From NCBI RefSeq assembly GCF_001904745.1, contig NZ_MRCD01000034.1:1-64000 (forward strand): a DNA stretch of 64,000 nucleotides, read 5' to 3'. Shown in pieces: positions 57,013-64,000 of this stretch. Made by a program: the position numbers and the translations under genes. This stretch comes from Calothrix sp. HK-06 (lineage in GTDB: Bacteria; Cyanobacteriota; Cyanobacteriia; Cyanobacteriales; Nostocaceae). Within the stretch, counting starts at the first letter, position 1; every line of letters begins with the position of its first letter. The notes below the pieces were generated by a model. It ran no database searches. It was given only the letters and a program-made list of their open reading frames with translations, and was not told the DNA's origin.

Positions 57013-58599
57013 ATGGACGCTTCGACACTTTGGCAGCGATACCAGGAATGGTTATATTACCACGAAGGATTGGGGTTTTACCTCGATATTAGTCGGATGC
57101 GCTTTGATAATGCGTTCGTAGAGGCGTTGCAACCAAAGTTCGAGAAGGCTTTCGCGGATATGGTGGAGCTTGAAAAGGGCGCCATTGCAAACCCCGACGA
57201 AGACCGCATGGTTGGACACTACTGGCTACGCAATCCTGATTTGGCGCCGACTCCCGAACTGACACAAGAAATTGTGAGTTCAATCGAACAAATCGAAGTT
57301 TTCGCCGAAAAAGTTCACACTGGTGGAATTCATCCTCCCAAAGCTGCACGCTTTACTGATATTATCTCTATCGGTATTGGTGGTTCTGCACTTGGTCCCG
57401 AATTTGTCGCTGAAGCCCTTGCCCCCGATTTTCCTCCTTTAGCAATTCATTTTATCGATAATACAGACCCAACTGGCATCGACAAGATTCTCACGCATCT
57501 ACGTAATAAACTTTCTAGTACTTTAGTTTTAGTAATCTCTAAATCTGGTGGTACTCCCGAACCGCGTAACGGCATGTTGGAAGTTAAAAAAGCTTATGCG
57601 GGACAAAATTTAGATTTTGCGAATTACGCCGTTGCTATTACCATGCCAGGTAGTAAGCTAGATGACCAAGCCAAAAACGAAAACTGGCTAATGCGCTTCC
57701 CTATGTATGATTGGGTTGGTGGACGCACTTCGGAAATGTCTACCGTTGGGTTAGTACCTGCTGCACTTCAAGGCATTGATATTAAAGAAATGCTCGAAGG
57801 CGCCAAAGAAATGGACGATGCTACACGCATTGCCGATATCAAGAAAAATCCTGCTGCAATGCTAGCTTTAGCATGGTATTACGCAGGTAACGGAAAGGGT
57901 GAGAAGGATATGGTCGTTCTACCCTATAAAGACAGCTTGCTGCTATTTAGTCGTTACTTGCAGCAACTCGTCATGGAATCTTTAGGAAAAGAAAAAGACC
58001 TTGACGGAAATATCGTACATCAGGGTATTGCTGTATATGGTAATAAAGGCTCTACCGACCAACACGCTTACGTTCAACAGTTACGCGAAGGTGTACCAAA
58101 CTTCTTCCTTACCTTTATTGAAGTATTGAAAGACCGTGAGGGAGCATCTCCTGAACTCGAACCAGGTATTACCTCTGGTGACTACCTCTCTGGTTTCCTC
58201 CAAGGTTCGCGTCAAGCATTATACGAGAACCATCGCGACTCAATTACCGTCACAATTCCCGAAGTTAACCCTCGTACTGTCGGCGCCTTAATTGCATTAT
58301 ATGACCGAACGGTTGGTTATTATGCAAGCTTGGTAAATATAAATGCTTACCATCAACCAGGTGTAGAAGCAGGTAAAAAAGCTGCGGCAGTCATATTGGA
58401 CTTACAAACAAAAGTCATCGACGTATTGCAAAGCGAAAAAGCACCTATGACACTAGCGCAAATTGCTGACAAAGCAGGCGCCAGTGACAACGTTGAGTCA
58501 ATATACATTATTTTGCGACACATGTCGGCAAATAATCGCGGTGTAGTTATGCAAGGTAACTTAGGTGAACCCAACAGTTTGACTGTATCTATGGGTTGA
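57013..58599 (+). CDS. pgi: glucose-6-phosphate isomerase
   Basis: Interconverts glucose 6-phosphate and fructose 6-phosphate. 528 residues, the normal length for cyanobacterial Pgi. Features seen: [19 protein letters not shown] (sugar phosphate loop), [69 protein letters not shown] and a C-terminal [19 protein letters not shown] rho-independent-type terminator follows at 58659. The preceding small toxin-antitoxin pair is a separate unit. Confidence 0.96.
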   Translation: MDASTLWQRYQEWLYYHEGLGFYLDISRMRFDNAFVEALQPKFEKAFADMVELEKGAIANPDEDRMVGHYWLRNPDLAPTPELTQEIVSSIEQIEVFAEKVHTGGIHPPKAARFTDIISIGIGGSALGPEFVAEALAPDFPPLAIHFIDNTDPTGIDKILTHLRNKLSSTLVLVISKSGGTPEPRNGMLEVKKAYAGQNLDFANYAVAITMPGSKLDDQAKNENWLMRFPMYDWVGGRTSEMSTVGLVPAALQGIDIKEMLEGAKEMDDATRIADIKKNPAAMLALAWYYAGNGKGEKDMVVLPYKDSLLLFSRYLQQLVMESLGKEKDLDGNIVHQGIAVYGNKGSTDQHAYVQQLREGVPNFFLTFIEVLKDREGASPELEPGITSGDYLSGFLQGSRQALYENHRDSITVTIPEVNPRTVGALIALYDRTVGYYASLVNINAYHQPGVEAGKKAAAVILDLQTKVIDVLQSEKAPMTLAQIADKAGASDNVESIYIILRHMSANNRGVVMQGNLGEPNSLTVSMG

Positions 58600-58658
58600 A
58601 CTTTGTAAAGTACATATCACAGTTAGTCATATTTGTTGCTTTTGCAACAATTTTTCAT

Positions 58659-58714
58659 AGCTGAACATTTAAGATAGAAGAAAGCACTCAGTTCTTAAGA
58701 TGTTCAGCTTTTTT
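58659..58714 (+). terminator. intrinsic terminator of pgi
   Basis: Left arm AGCTGAACAT(TT)AAGA at 58659-58674 pairs with TCTTAAGATGTTCAGCT at 58693-58709 (one bulge), followed by a T-run (58709-58714). Confidence 0.85.
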
Positions 58715-58779
58715 GCTAGCTATAATTTATACAGCTAAATAATACACACACTCAAAAAAAATATTTATAGGTATTTAAC

Positions 58780-59232
58780 ATGAATAAGCCTAGAGGAATT
58801 ACAATTCGTTATCTAGAATCAATCAAAGGGGGAATGGCGCAATTCTTCACCCCACAAGCAAGCAACGAAACAATGCTCGTACAAGTTCCTCCTAATGCAG
58901 TAGATGACTTGTTCGTACACAAATCACAAACTGACCAAATATTAGTAGTCAAAGGCGAATTTGTTCTGGTAACACTCATAGACAGAAAATATCAGTATAT
59001 TCCCTTAAGTGAAAAACAACCAGCCGTAGCGATAATTCCACCAGGAGTATTACATGGCGCCATCAACTTTAATTCCGAAGCATGTGTAGTAGTGAATGCA
59101 GTATTACGTCATCGTCCAGTCCAACCATTAGACTACGTAACGCGCGGTAGACCATTTCCTTACGACTTAGAAGCCGCAAAATCTGCACTTGAAAACTTAA
59201 AAACAATCAACACATCGGTGCCACTAGTCTAA
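58780..59232 (+). CDS. cupin-fold protein
   Basis: 150 residues. Cupin-like strands FVHKSQTDQILVVKGEFVLVTL and VAIIPPGVLHGAINF give the two halves of the barrel, with His residues in the usual metal-site region (FVHKS and VLHG). Best seen as a small RmlC-like cupin; no substrate assignment. It stands alone between pgi and a hydrolase gene, each separated by hairpin-rich DNA. Confidence 0.75.
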   Translation: MNKPRGITIRYLESIKGGMAQFFTPQASNETMLVQVPPNAVDDLFVHKSQTDQILVVKGEFVLVTLIDRKYQYIPLSEKQPAVAIIPPGVLHGAINFNSEACVVVNAVLRHRPVQPLDYVTRGRPFPYDLEAAKSALENLKTINTSVPLV

Positions 59233-59258
59233 TTAAAATCTAAAATTAACCTCTTGTT

Positions 59259-59280
59259 GAACGGGCATCCCTGCCCGTTC
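59259..59280. terminator. GGGCATCC-type hairpin, copy 4, after the cupin gene
   Basis: Perfect 9-bp arms GAACGGGCA / TGCCCGTTC with loop TCCC, 26 nt after the cupin stop. The 345-bp gap 59233-59577 also holds a second hairpin, AGCCTGCCGGAAGCAGGCT, at about 59365-59383, a further dispersed type; nothing else is seen there. Confidence 0.65.
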
Positions 59281-59577
59281 TTCAATTTATATATTTAAAA
59301 TCACATTTCATCAATTTATATTTTGCATTTACACCCTAGAAGGGTGAGGCTACACAAGCAAAGCCTGCCGGAAGCAGGCTAAAAATGCTAATTTTTCAGA
59401 TTGGTGAAAAAAATCTATGTTTATTGAAAAGAATACAATTTAAGTATTAATACGTTGGTGCATTTCGGTGAGATAAACTCTAAATATTTATAAAAACTAT
59501 CTCAAACACTTAGCTTTACGTTATCATGATGGCGTTAAAGAAGTATAAATTGTTTCATGAATTAACAAAAACTACTT

Positions 59578-60597
59578 ATGAATACCCCAGACAGCCAACT
59601 ACCTATCCCTTCGCACTTCAAACCAGAAACAGTAAGCGAAGTCTACCGTGTCCCTTATCAAATCTTAGGCGCCGAAGCTAACGAATGGGCAAAAAAGCAT
59701 AACATTAAACCAGCATCGCAAGATAAAAAACGTATTTGTCTGTTATTGATTGACGTACAAAATACATTTTGCCTTCCAGGATTTGAATTATTCGTAGGAG
59801 GACAATCAGGACAAGCTGCTGTAGAAGACAACATCCGCTTATGTAAATTTATCTATCGCAACCTAGGGACAATCACAACAATTGTACCAACGCTAGATAC
59901 CCATACAGCAATGCAAATATTTCATCCTATATTTTGGGTGAATGATAGCGGTCAAAATCCGACTCCAGCAGCAACAAACATTACACCCGCAGACATTGAC
60001 AAAGGTATATGGAAAGTTAACCCAGGTGTTGCCTTTAGCTTAGGCTGGGATTATGAATTACTACAAAAACATGCATATCATTACGTTAAAGAATTAACAC
60101 AAAACGGCAAATATCCTCTAACCGTTTGGCCTTATCATTCAATGTTAGGCGGTATTGGTCATGCATTAGTATCAGCAGTAGAAGAAGCAATATTTTTTCA
60201 TTCAATCGCACGCAGCAGTCAAACACAGTTTGAAATCAAGGGAAATAATCCTTTAACCGAAAATTACTCAGTATTACGTCCAGAAGTAGCGACAAGCTTT
60301 GATAACCGTCTAATTGCAGAAAAAAATACACGTTTGATTAAACAACTTTTGCAATATGATATTGTAATAATTGGTGGACAGGCAAAAAGTCACTGTGTCG
60401 CTTGGACAATTGACGACTTGTTAACAGAAATTCAGCAAACAGATGCAAACTTAGCTAAGAAAATATACCTTTTAGAAGATTGCACCTCTCCTGTAGTAGT
60501 TAAAGATGTGGTTGACTATACCCAAGCTGCGGATGAAGCATTTAAACGGTTTGCAGCAGCAGGTATGAATATTATAAAATCAAGTTATAAGTTTTAA
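59578..60597 (+). CDS. isochorismatase-like cysteine hydrolase
   Basis: 339 residues, longer than typical (about 200). Catalytic elements: Asp59 in LLLIDVQNTFCLPG, metal-site DTHTAMQIFHP (nicotinamidase-like), and nucleophile Cys273 in GGQAKSHCVAWTIDD, with a following YLLEDCTSPVV. The middle (residues about 110-240) is an insertion. Substrate is not known; nicotinamidase is possible but the insertion makes it uncertain. No signal or membrane segment. Confidence 0.8.
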   Translation: MNTPDSQLPIPSHFKPETVSEVYRVPYQILGAEANEWAKKHNIKPASQDKKRICLLLIDVQNTFCLPGFELFVGGQSGQAAVEDNIRLCKFIYRNLGTITTIVPTLDTHTAMQIFHPIFWVNDSGQNPTPAATNITPADIDKGIWKVNPGVAFSLGWDYELLQKHAYHYVKELTQNGKYPLTVWPYHSMLGGIGHALVSAVEEAIFFHSIARSSQTQFEIKGNNPLTENYSVLRPEVATSFDNRLIAEKNTRLIKQLLQYDIVIIGGQAKSHCVAWTIDDLLTEIQQTDANLAKKIYLLEDCTSPVVVKDVVDYTQAADEAFKRFAAAGMNIIKSSYKF

Positions 60598-60696
60598 TGT
60601 CATGCTGAGGCACGTAAACGTAAGCGAAGCTTTCCCGCAGGGTAGTTTTCCCGTTATCCGAAGGATATCCCGCAGGGTAGGGTAGCATCTTGTAAA

Positions 60697-60720
60697 GGGA
60701 CGGGCAAGGATGCCCATCCC
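60697..60720. repeat. GGGCATCC-type hairpin, copy 5 (inverted orientation)
   Basis: Arms GGGACGGGCA / TGCCCATCCC (one mismatch) with loop AGGA. It lies 100 nt 3' of the hydrolase gene. The 617-bp gap 60598-61214 also has a degenerate copy of the 8652 repeat near 60600, and two GGCGCC sites; no gene was recognised there. Confidence 0.6.
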
Positions 60721-61214
60721 ACAATAGTTTAATTAATGGTTTGTATGCATTATTATATGTGTTATATTTTGTGGGTTTAATTATTAGGAAGTTTTGTTTT
60801 GTAGTTGCGGCGCCGTTTAGAGGATGTTTTAAAAGCCTGATTAATATATAAGATATCATTTGGTAAAGATTATTACCACAGTAAGTATTAGGGCACAGAG
60901 TAGAAATCGAATTAATTCGGTCTCTACAAATTAATCGCGTCTGTACATATAGGCGCCTGTCACCAGATTTAAGGACATGTATATGCATTAGATGCTTAAT
61001 TATGTAAGCGCATGACATCAAAATATATTTTTAAAAAATTCTCTTTGAACGAATTATATTACAAGACGCCATTTCCTTCATTGGAGGGATGGTAGTTAAA
61101 GTATAAATATTTAAGATACTAGAACAAGTTGACGTGAATAGCCAAGCAGAAAGATTTTGTCAGCTATTTAAATAAGTAAGTTTGTAGTCATAAACACAAA
61201 ATTTGTTTACATAT

Positions 61215-62282
61215 ATGAATATCCCGACCTTACCTTGGGTGTTAATGCTGAGGGTCTATTAAGATGTGATTCCAGCAGTTCATTGGCATCTACGTAGATG
61301 GAAAGAATTAGCTCAAAGAATTCCTAATTTAGAGCTTCGCAAGCAAGCGTTAATGAGTATTGAAAATAAAACCTTTCATTGTGAAGGGGGAGGAATTTAT
61401 GGATTATTAGCTAGAGAACATCAGTCTGAAGCAATAGATTTTATAGTTGCTTATCAAACCATTAGTGATTACCTAGATAATTTATGTGACCGCAGTACCT
61501 CTCTTGACCCCGACGACTTCCGCGCGTTGCATGAATCTATGTTTCATGCTTTAACACCAGGAGCGTGCATCACTAATTATTATCGTTTTCGCCAAGAACA
61601 AGATGATGGTGGTTATTTAAATAAGCTAGTTGAAAACTGCCAAAACATATTGAAGAAAATGCCTGCTTATGGGACAATTGCCGCTACCTTGCATGAGCTT
61701 GCCAATTATTATTGTGATTGACAAGTCAATAAACACGTAAAAATAGAAGAGAGAGTTCCAAGGTTAAAAGCTTTATTTGACTTGTATGAAGATAAATTCT
61801 ATCAAATGAGTTGGTATGAGTTTTCCGCTTGTACAGGGTCAACTTTGGGTATTTTTTGTTTAATCGCTTATGGCTTTGATAAGAATTTTTCCAATCACAT
61901 GACTCAGCATGTAAAAAACAGCTATTTTCCTTGGGTGCAGGGGTTACATATATTGCTTGACTATCTAATTGACCAGGAAGAAGACCATATCAACGGGGAT
62001 TTAAACTTTTGCAGTTATTACAAAAATCATGATGTCATGACTAAAAGATTTTCATATTTTCTTCAAAATGCCAATCAAAGCATCGCTCAATTGCCCGATA
62101 CCGATTTTCATAAAATGATTAACCAGGCTTTATTAGGGATTTATCTAGCTGACCAAAAGGTACAAAGACAAAAAGAAGTGAAAAAAATGGCTAAACATCT
62201 TTTAAATAAAGGAGGGGCGCCAAGTTACTTCTTCTTTTTCAATGGCAGAATCATGGCTCATTTGCGCTCTAAAATGGGGTAA
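61215..62282 (+). pseudogene. tetraprenyl-beta-curcumene-type (DUF2600) terpene synthase with two in-frame stops
   Basis: One reading frame runs MNIPTLPWVLMLRVY, then TAA at 61260, then DVIPAVHWHLRRWKELA, RKQALMSIENKTFHCEGGGIYGL, DYLDNLCDR (Asp-rich), YYCD, TGA at 61719, then QVNKHVKIEERVP, DEDKFYQMSWYEF-like sequence and LLDYLIDQEEDHINGDLNF (second Asp-rich motif). No frameshift is present, so two point mutations would restore a 355-residue open frame. This is the YtpB/DUF2600 family of large-terpene synthases that use a C35 prenyl diphosphate. The shorter reading frames 61266-61721 and 61782-62282 are parts of this gene. It is probably inactive, or an alternative decoding/sequence error. 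Confidence 0.85.
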
Positions 62283-62360
62283 AATATAATACAACTATCT
62301 ATTAAAAGTTTACTTGAGTTGGCGCCTGTATGATATTTGGGAAAAGTAGTATTAGATTAG

Positions 62361-62486
62361 CAAGAGTACGAACTTCCTGTTTATGCAGGAGATGATATTA
62401 CAGTAGTATTGTTAGGTTCATTGTGGTTGAAAATTTTGCCACTATCTGTCAACTATCAAGCAGGTATACTAACGTTAGGAGATTAG
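62361..62486 (+). pseudogene. short C-terminal coding relic
   Basis: After a TAG at 62358 the frame reads QEYELPVYAGDDITVVLLGSL then LKILPLSVNYQAGILTLGD and stop. It has the look of a coding tail (hydrophobic strands, final LGD) but no start. Family not recognised. It overlaps the end of the gene at 62475 on the other strand by 12 nt. Confidence 0.3.
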
Positions 62487-63989
62487 TAAATCACGAAGAA
62501 AGTAAAACCTGTCACGGCGCCAGTCTTCGCCTTTAATTCGTCCCAAATAACCTGCAAGTGGTGATGATAGTTCAACTAATATTTCGTGTAGTTCTTGTGG
62601 CTGAATTTTAATTGATGCTCCAGCAATAAAACCATGTAGCCCATCAACACTTGCACGTTCGTAGCCTGTATTTTCCAGATATTTTTTAACAAGCTCGACT
62701 AACTGCGTTCGTAGTTTAATATCTTGATTGATTTTATCTATATATTTATTAACTTTCTCATCAGCTATACCAAATGGCGCCTGCTGCAAACATTCTTTAA
62801 GTTCTAATAAATTAATCGAGTTTTTATAATTAGCTTGTAACTCAACTAATTTTTGTAATGTTTCTGGTGTAATTACGTTCATACCATTTTCAGTTGCTGT
62901 TCTTTTTGCAAAGGAATTTAGCTCACCTGCTGCCACAATCAATTTAACCGCGCTTTCATACTGCGTTTTACCCAAATGATTCATACCTATTTTCAGAAGT
63001 TGTGCAGGAGTGCTATCAGGTACTTTTTCTGATTTAGTAGCTTTACACTCTCCGACTACTGGGTATGGATATTCGCAATAAAAGTCCATTCCTCCGGCGC
63101 CACCCGCTCCTTCAGGGTTAAGTCCAGAACCAGTAAAACCCAGTTTTAACAAGCTTCTACGGACAAGTTTCTCAAAGCTGTGTCCATCGCTTGAGTTACC
63201 AACGGAAGCAATTTTATGTATCCAAGTTAAATCTGTATCGTTGGATGCTAGTTGTAATGGGCGCCTCCAACCTAAGAATATTTGAATATCCTGTTCTAAT
63301 TGCTTTGCAGCAGGAATATTAACGGGTGTTAAGGCGCCGAGTAATTCCTCTAACTCCTGATGCAATGGAGGTTGACGCTTTTCGAGTTGCTGCTTGCGAA
63401 TGGCAAAAGTATTATGACTCAATACTGGGTTTGCTTCAGAAGCAGTGAGTGAGTTAGGTAAACCAATAAATTTCCCTAACTTTTCCTTTTGACTGAGATT
63501 GGCAGATACATCTTGAGGTTGAGATAACTGATAAACACGTAGGTATGCTAAGAAAATATTCTGACGCTGTTGAAGTATGTGTTGTAATGCTTCTTTTGCC
63601 CAGATAGTTAGCTTAGATAAAATATCTAGATGTGCTGTGTTATCAAGGATTTCACAAAACTCACAGCGTGCCCAAGCTTTTACCTGTACGGTTTCATCAA
63701 CTAATAGGGGAAGTTGTAACTGTTCAGTTTGTGCAACTAAGCTAAGTTGTCGAGGTTGAAGTAAAACACCCATTGGAGTTACAGCATTGTTAGCCACAGG
63801 TAAAAAACTTGTGTGGTAATAATTCTCATAGGGAAGTTGAATTTGTGTATCTACTGGATAAAGAGCAAACACTTGTCCCGGACGAAGAAACATTCGGGGT
63901 AATGCGACAATTAGGCGCCCTTGAATTAAAGCTTCAATATCAGGGGTGGGTAGACACAATGCAGTATTAATCATAATTGAACTGCTCAT
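62475..63989 (-). CDS. PD-(D/E)XK restriction endonuclease-like protein
   Basis: 504 residues. The catalytic core lies near residues 260-360: FEKLVRRSLLKLGFTGSG, then Asp302 in GGMDFYCEYPYP and Glu314-x-Lys316 in VVGECKATKS, i.e. a D-x11-ExK arrangement. The N-terminal 250 residues are not recognised (beta-rich start, then helical), and the last 60 residues form a second small domain. No methyltransferase is in the window, so whether it belongs to a restriction-modification or other defence system is open. A second ATG at codon 6 is an alternative start. The gene ends the window on this side. Confidence 0.75.
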   Translation of the reverse strand: MSSSIMINTALCLPTPDIEALIQGRLIVALPRMFLRPGQVFALYPVDTQIQLPYENYYHTSFLPVANNAVTPMGVLLQPRQLSLVAQTEQLQLPLLVDETVQVKAWARCEFCEILDNTAHLDILSKLTIWAKEALQHILQQRQNIFLAYLRVYQLSQPQDVSANLSQKEKLGKFIGLPNSLTASEANPVLSHNTFAIRKQQLEKRQPPLHQELEELLGALTPVNIPAAKQLEQDIQIFLGWRRPLQLASNDTDLTWIHKIASVGNSSDGHSFEKLVRRSLLKLGFTGSGLNPEGAGGAGGMDFYCEYPYPVVGECKATKSEKVPDSTPAQLLKIGMNHLGKTQYESAVKLIVAAGELNSFAKRTATENGMNVITPETLQKLVELQANYKNSINLLELKECLQQAPFGIADEKVNKYIDKINQDIKLRTQLVELVKKYLENTGYERASVDGLHGFIAGASIKIQPQELHEILVELSSPLAGYLGRIKGEDWRRDRFYFLRDLLIS

Positions 63990-64000
63990 AAGCCGATTTT

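Noticed and set aside
60572-61021. 149-residue reading frame on the minus strand
   Set aside because: It runs through dispersed repeats and hairpins and has low-complexity, non-family-like sequence.

Overview
The window is chromosomal DNA of a cyanobacterium, most likely a filamentous one with a large genome. The evidence is the gene set: Rpe, a phosphoribulokinase-like paralogue, a giant serine/threonine plus histidine dual kinase, a PEP-CTERM protein, a very large RTX protein, a cyanobacterial-type branched-chain amino acid ABC transporter, and relics of Rpn and Uma2 family genes. The DNA is about 38-40% GC. The usual cyanobacterial palindrome GCGATCGC (HIP1) was not seen. GGCGCC is instead strewn through the window (about 117 copies by hand count, roughly one per 550 bp), so this looks like a lineage that uses an alternate HIP. 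Genus cannot be fixed from the sequence alone.

Layout. 0-7 kb: rpe, an S8-like exported protease, an Rpn-family relic, a DUF1400 alpha/beta hydrolase, and a mtnX-mtnB-monooxygenase operon for methionine salvage. 7-15.6 kb: an LCP cell-wall ligase, uppP, a second relic gene and the 1788-residue dual kinase. 15.7-20 kb: an operon of lipoprotein, NRAMP-like transporter with altered metal-site motifs and two PRC-barrel-like proteins, then small membrane proteins, AIM24 and tRNA-Ala. 20-29 kb: trhO, an O-methyltransferase, a histidine kinase relic, a PRK-like kinase, radC, a PEP-CTERM protein, a DUF938 methyltransferase with mtnD, and a TPR-M48 protease. 29-35.6 kb: an Uma2 relic, a 2OG-Fe oxygenase, and a divergent aldolase / PanE-like / adenylation-carrier-reductase locus that looks like a small undescribed aldehyde-forming pathway. 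35.7-46.3 kb: two peptidoglycan-binding proteins and the RTX giant. 46-50 kb: proA, a DUF2087 gene whose start codon lies in a large inverted repeat, and a compositionally foreign bioA. 50-56.2 kb: livJHMGF. 56.4-64 kb: a toxin-antitoxin pair, pgi, a cupin, an isochorismatase-like hydrolase, a terpene synthase gene broken by two in-frame stops, and a restriction-endonuclease-like gene.

How the genes work together. The methionine salvage enzymes MtnX, MtnB and MtnD act in successive steps but are encoded at two sites 20 kb apart. UppP and the LCP protein both serve envelope polymer assembly (recycling of the lipid carrier and attachment of polymers). The liv cluster encodes a complete importer. 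The aldolase, reductase and carboxylic-acid-reductase-like genes can be ordered into one chemical sequence, but that is inference.

Intergenic DNA is rich in dispersed hairpins of several families, many sitting just 3' of genes. No CRISPR array, intact transposase, rRNA or prophage was seen.
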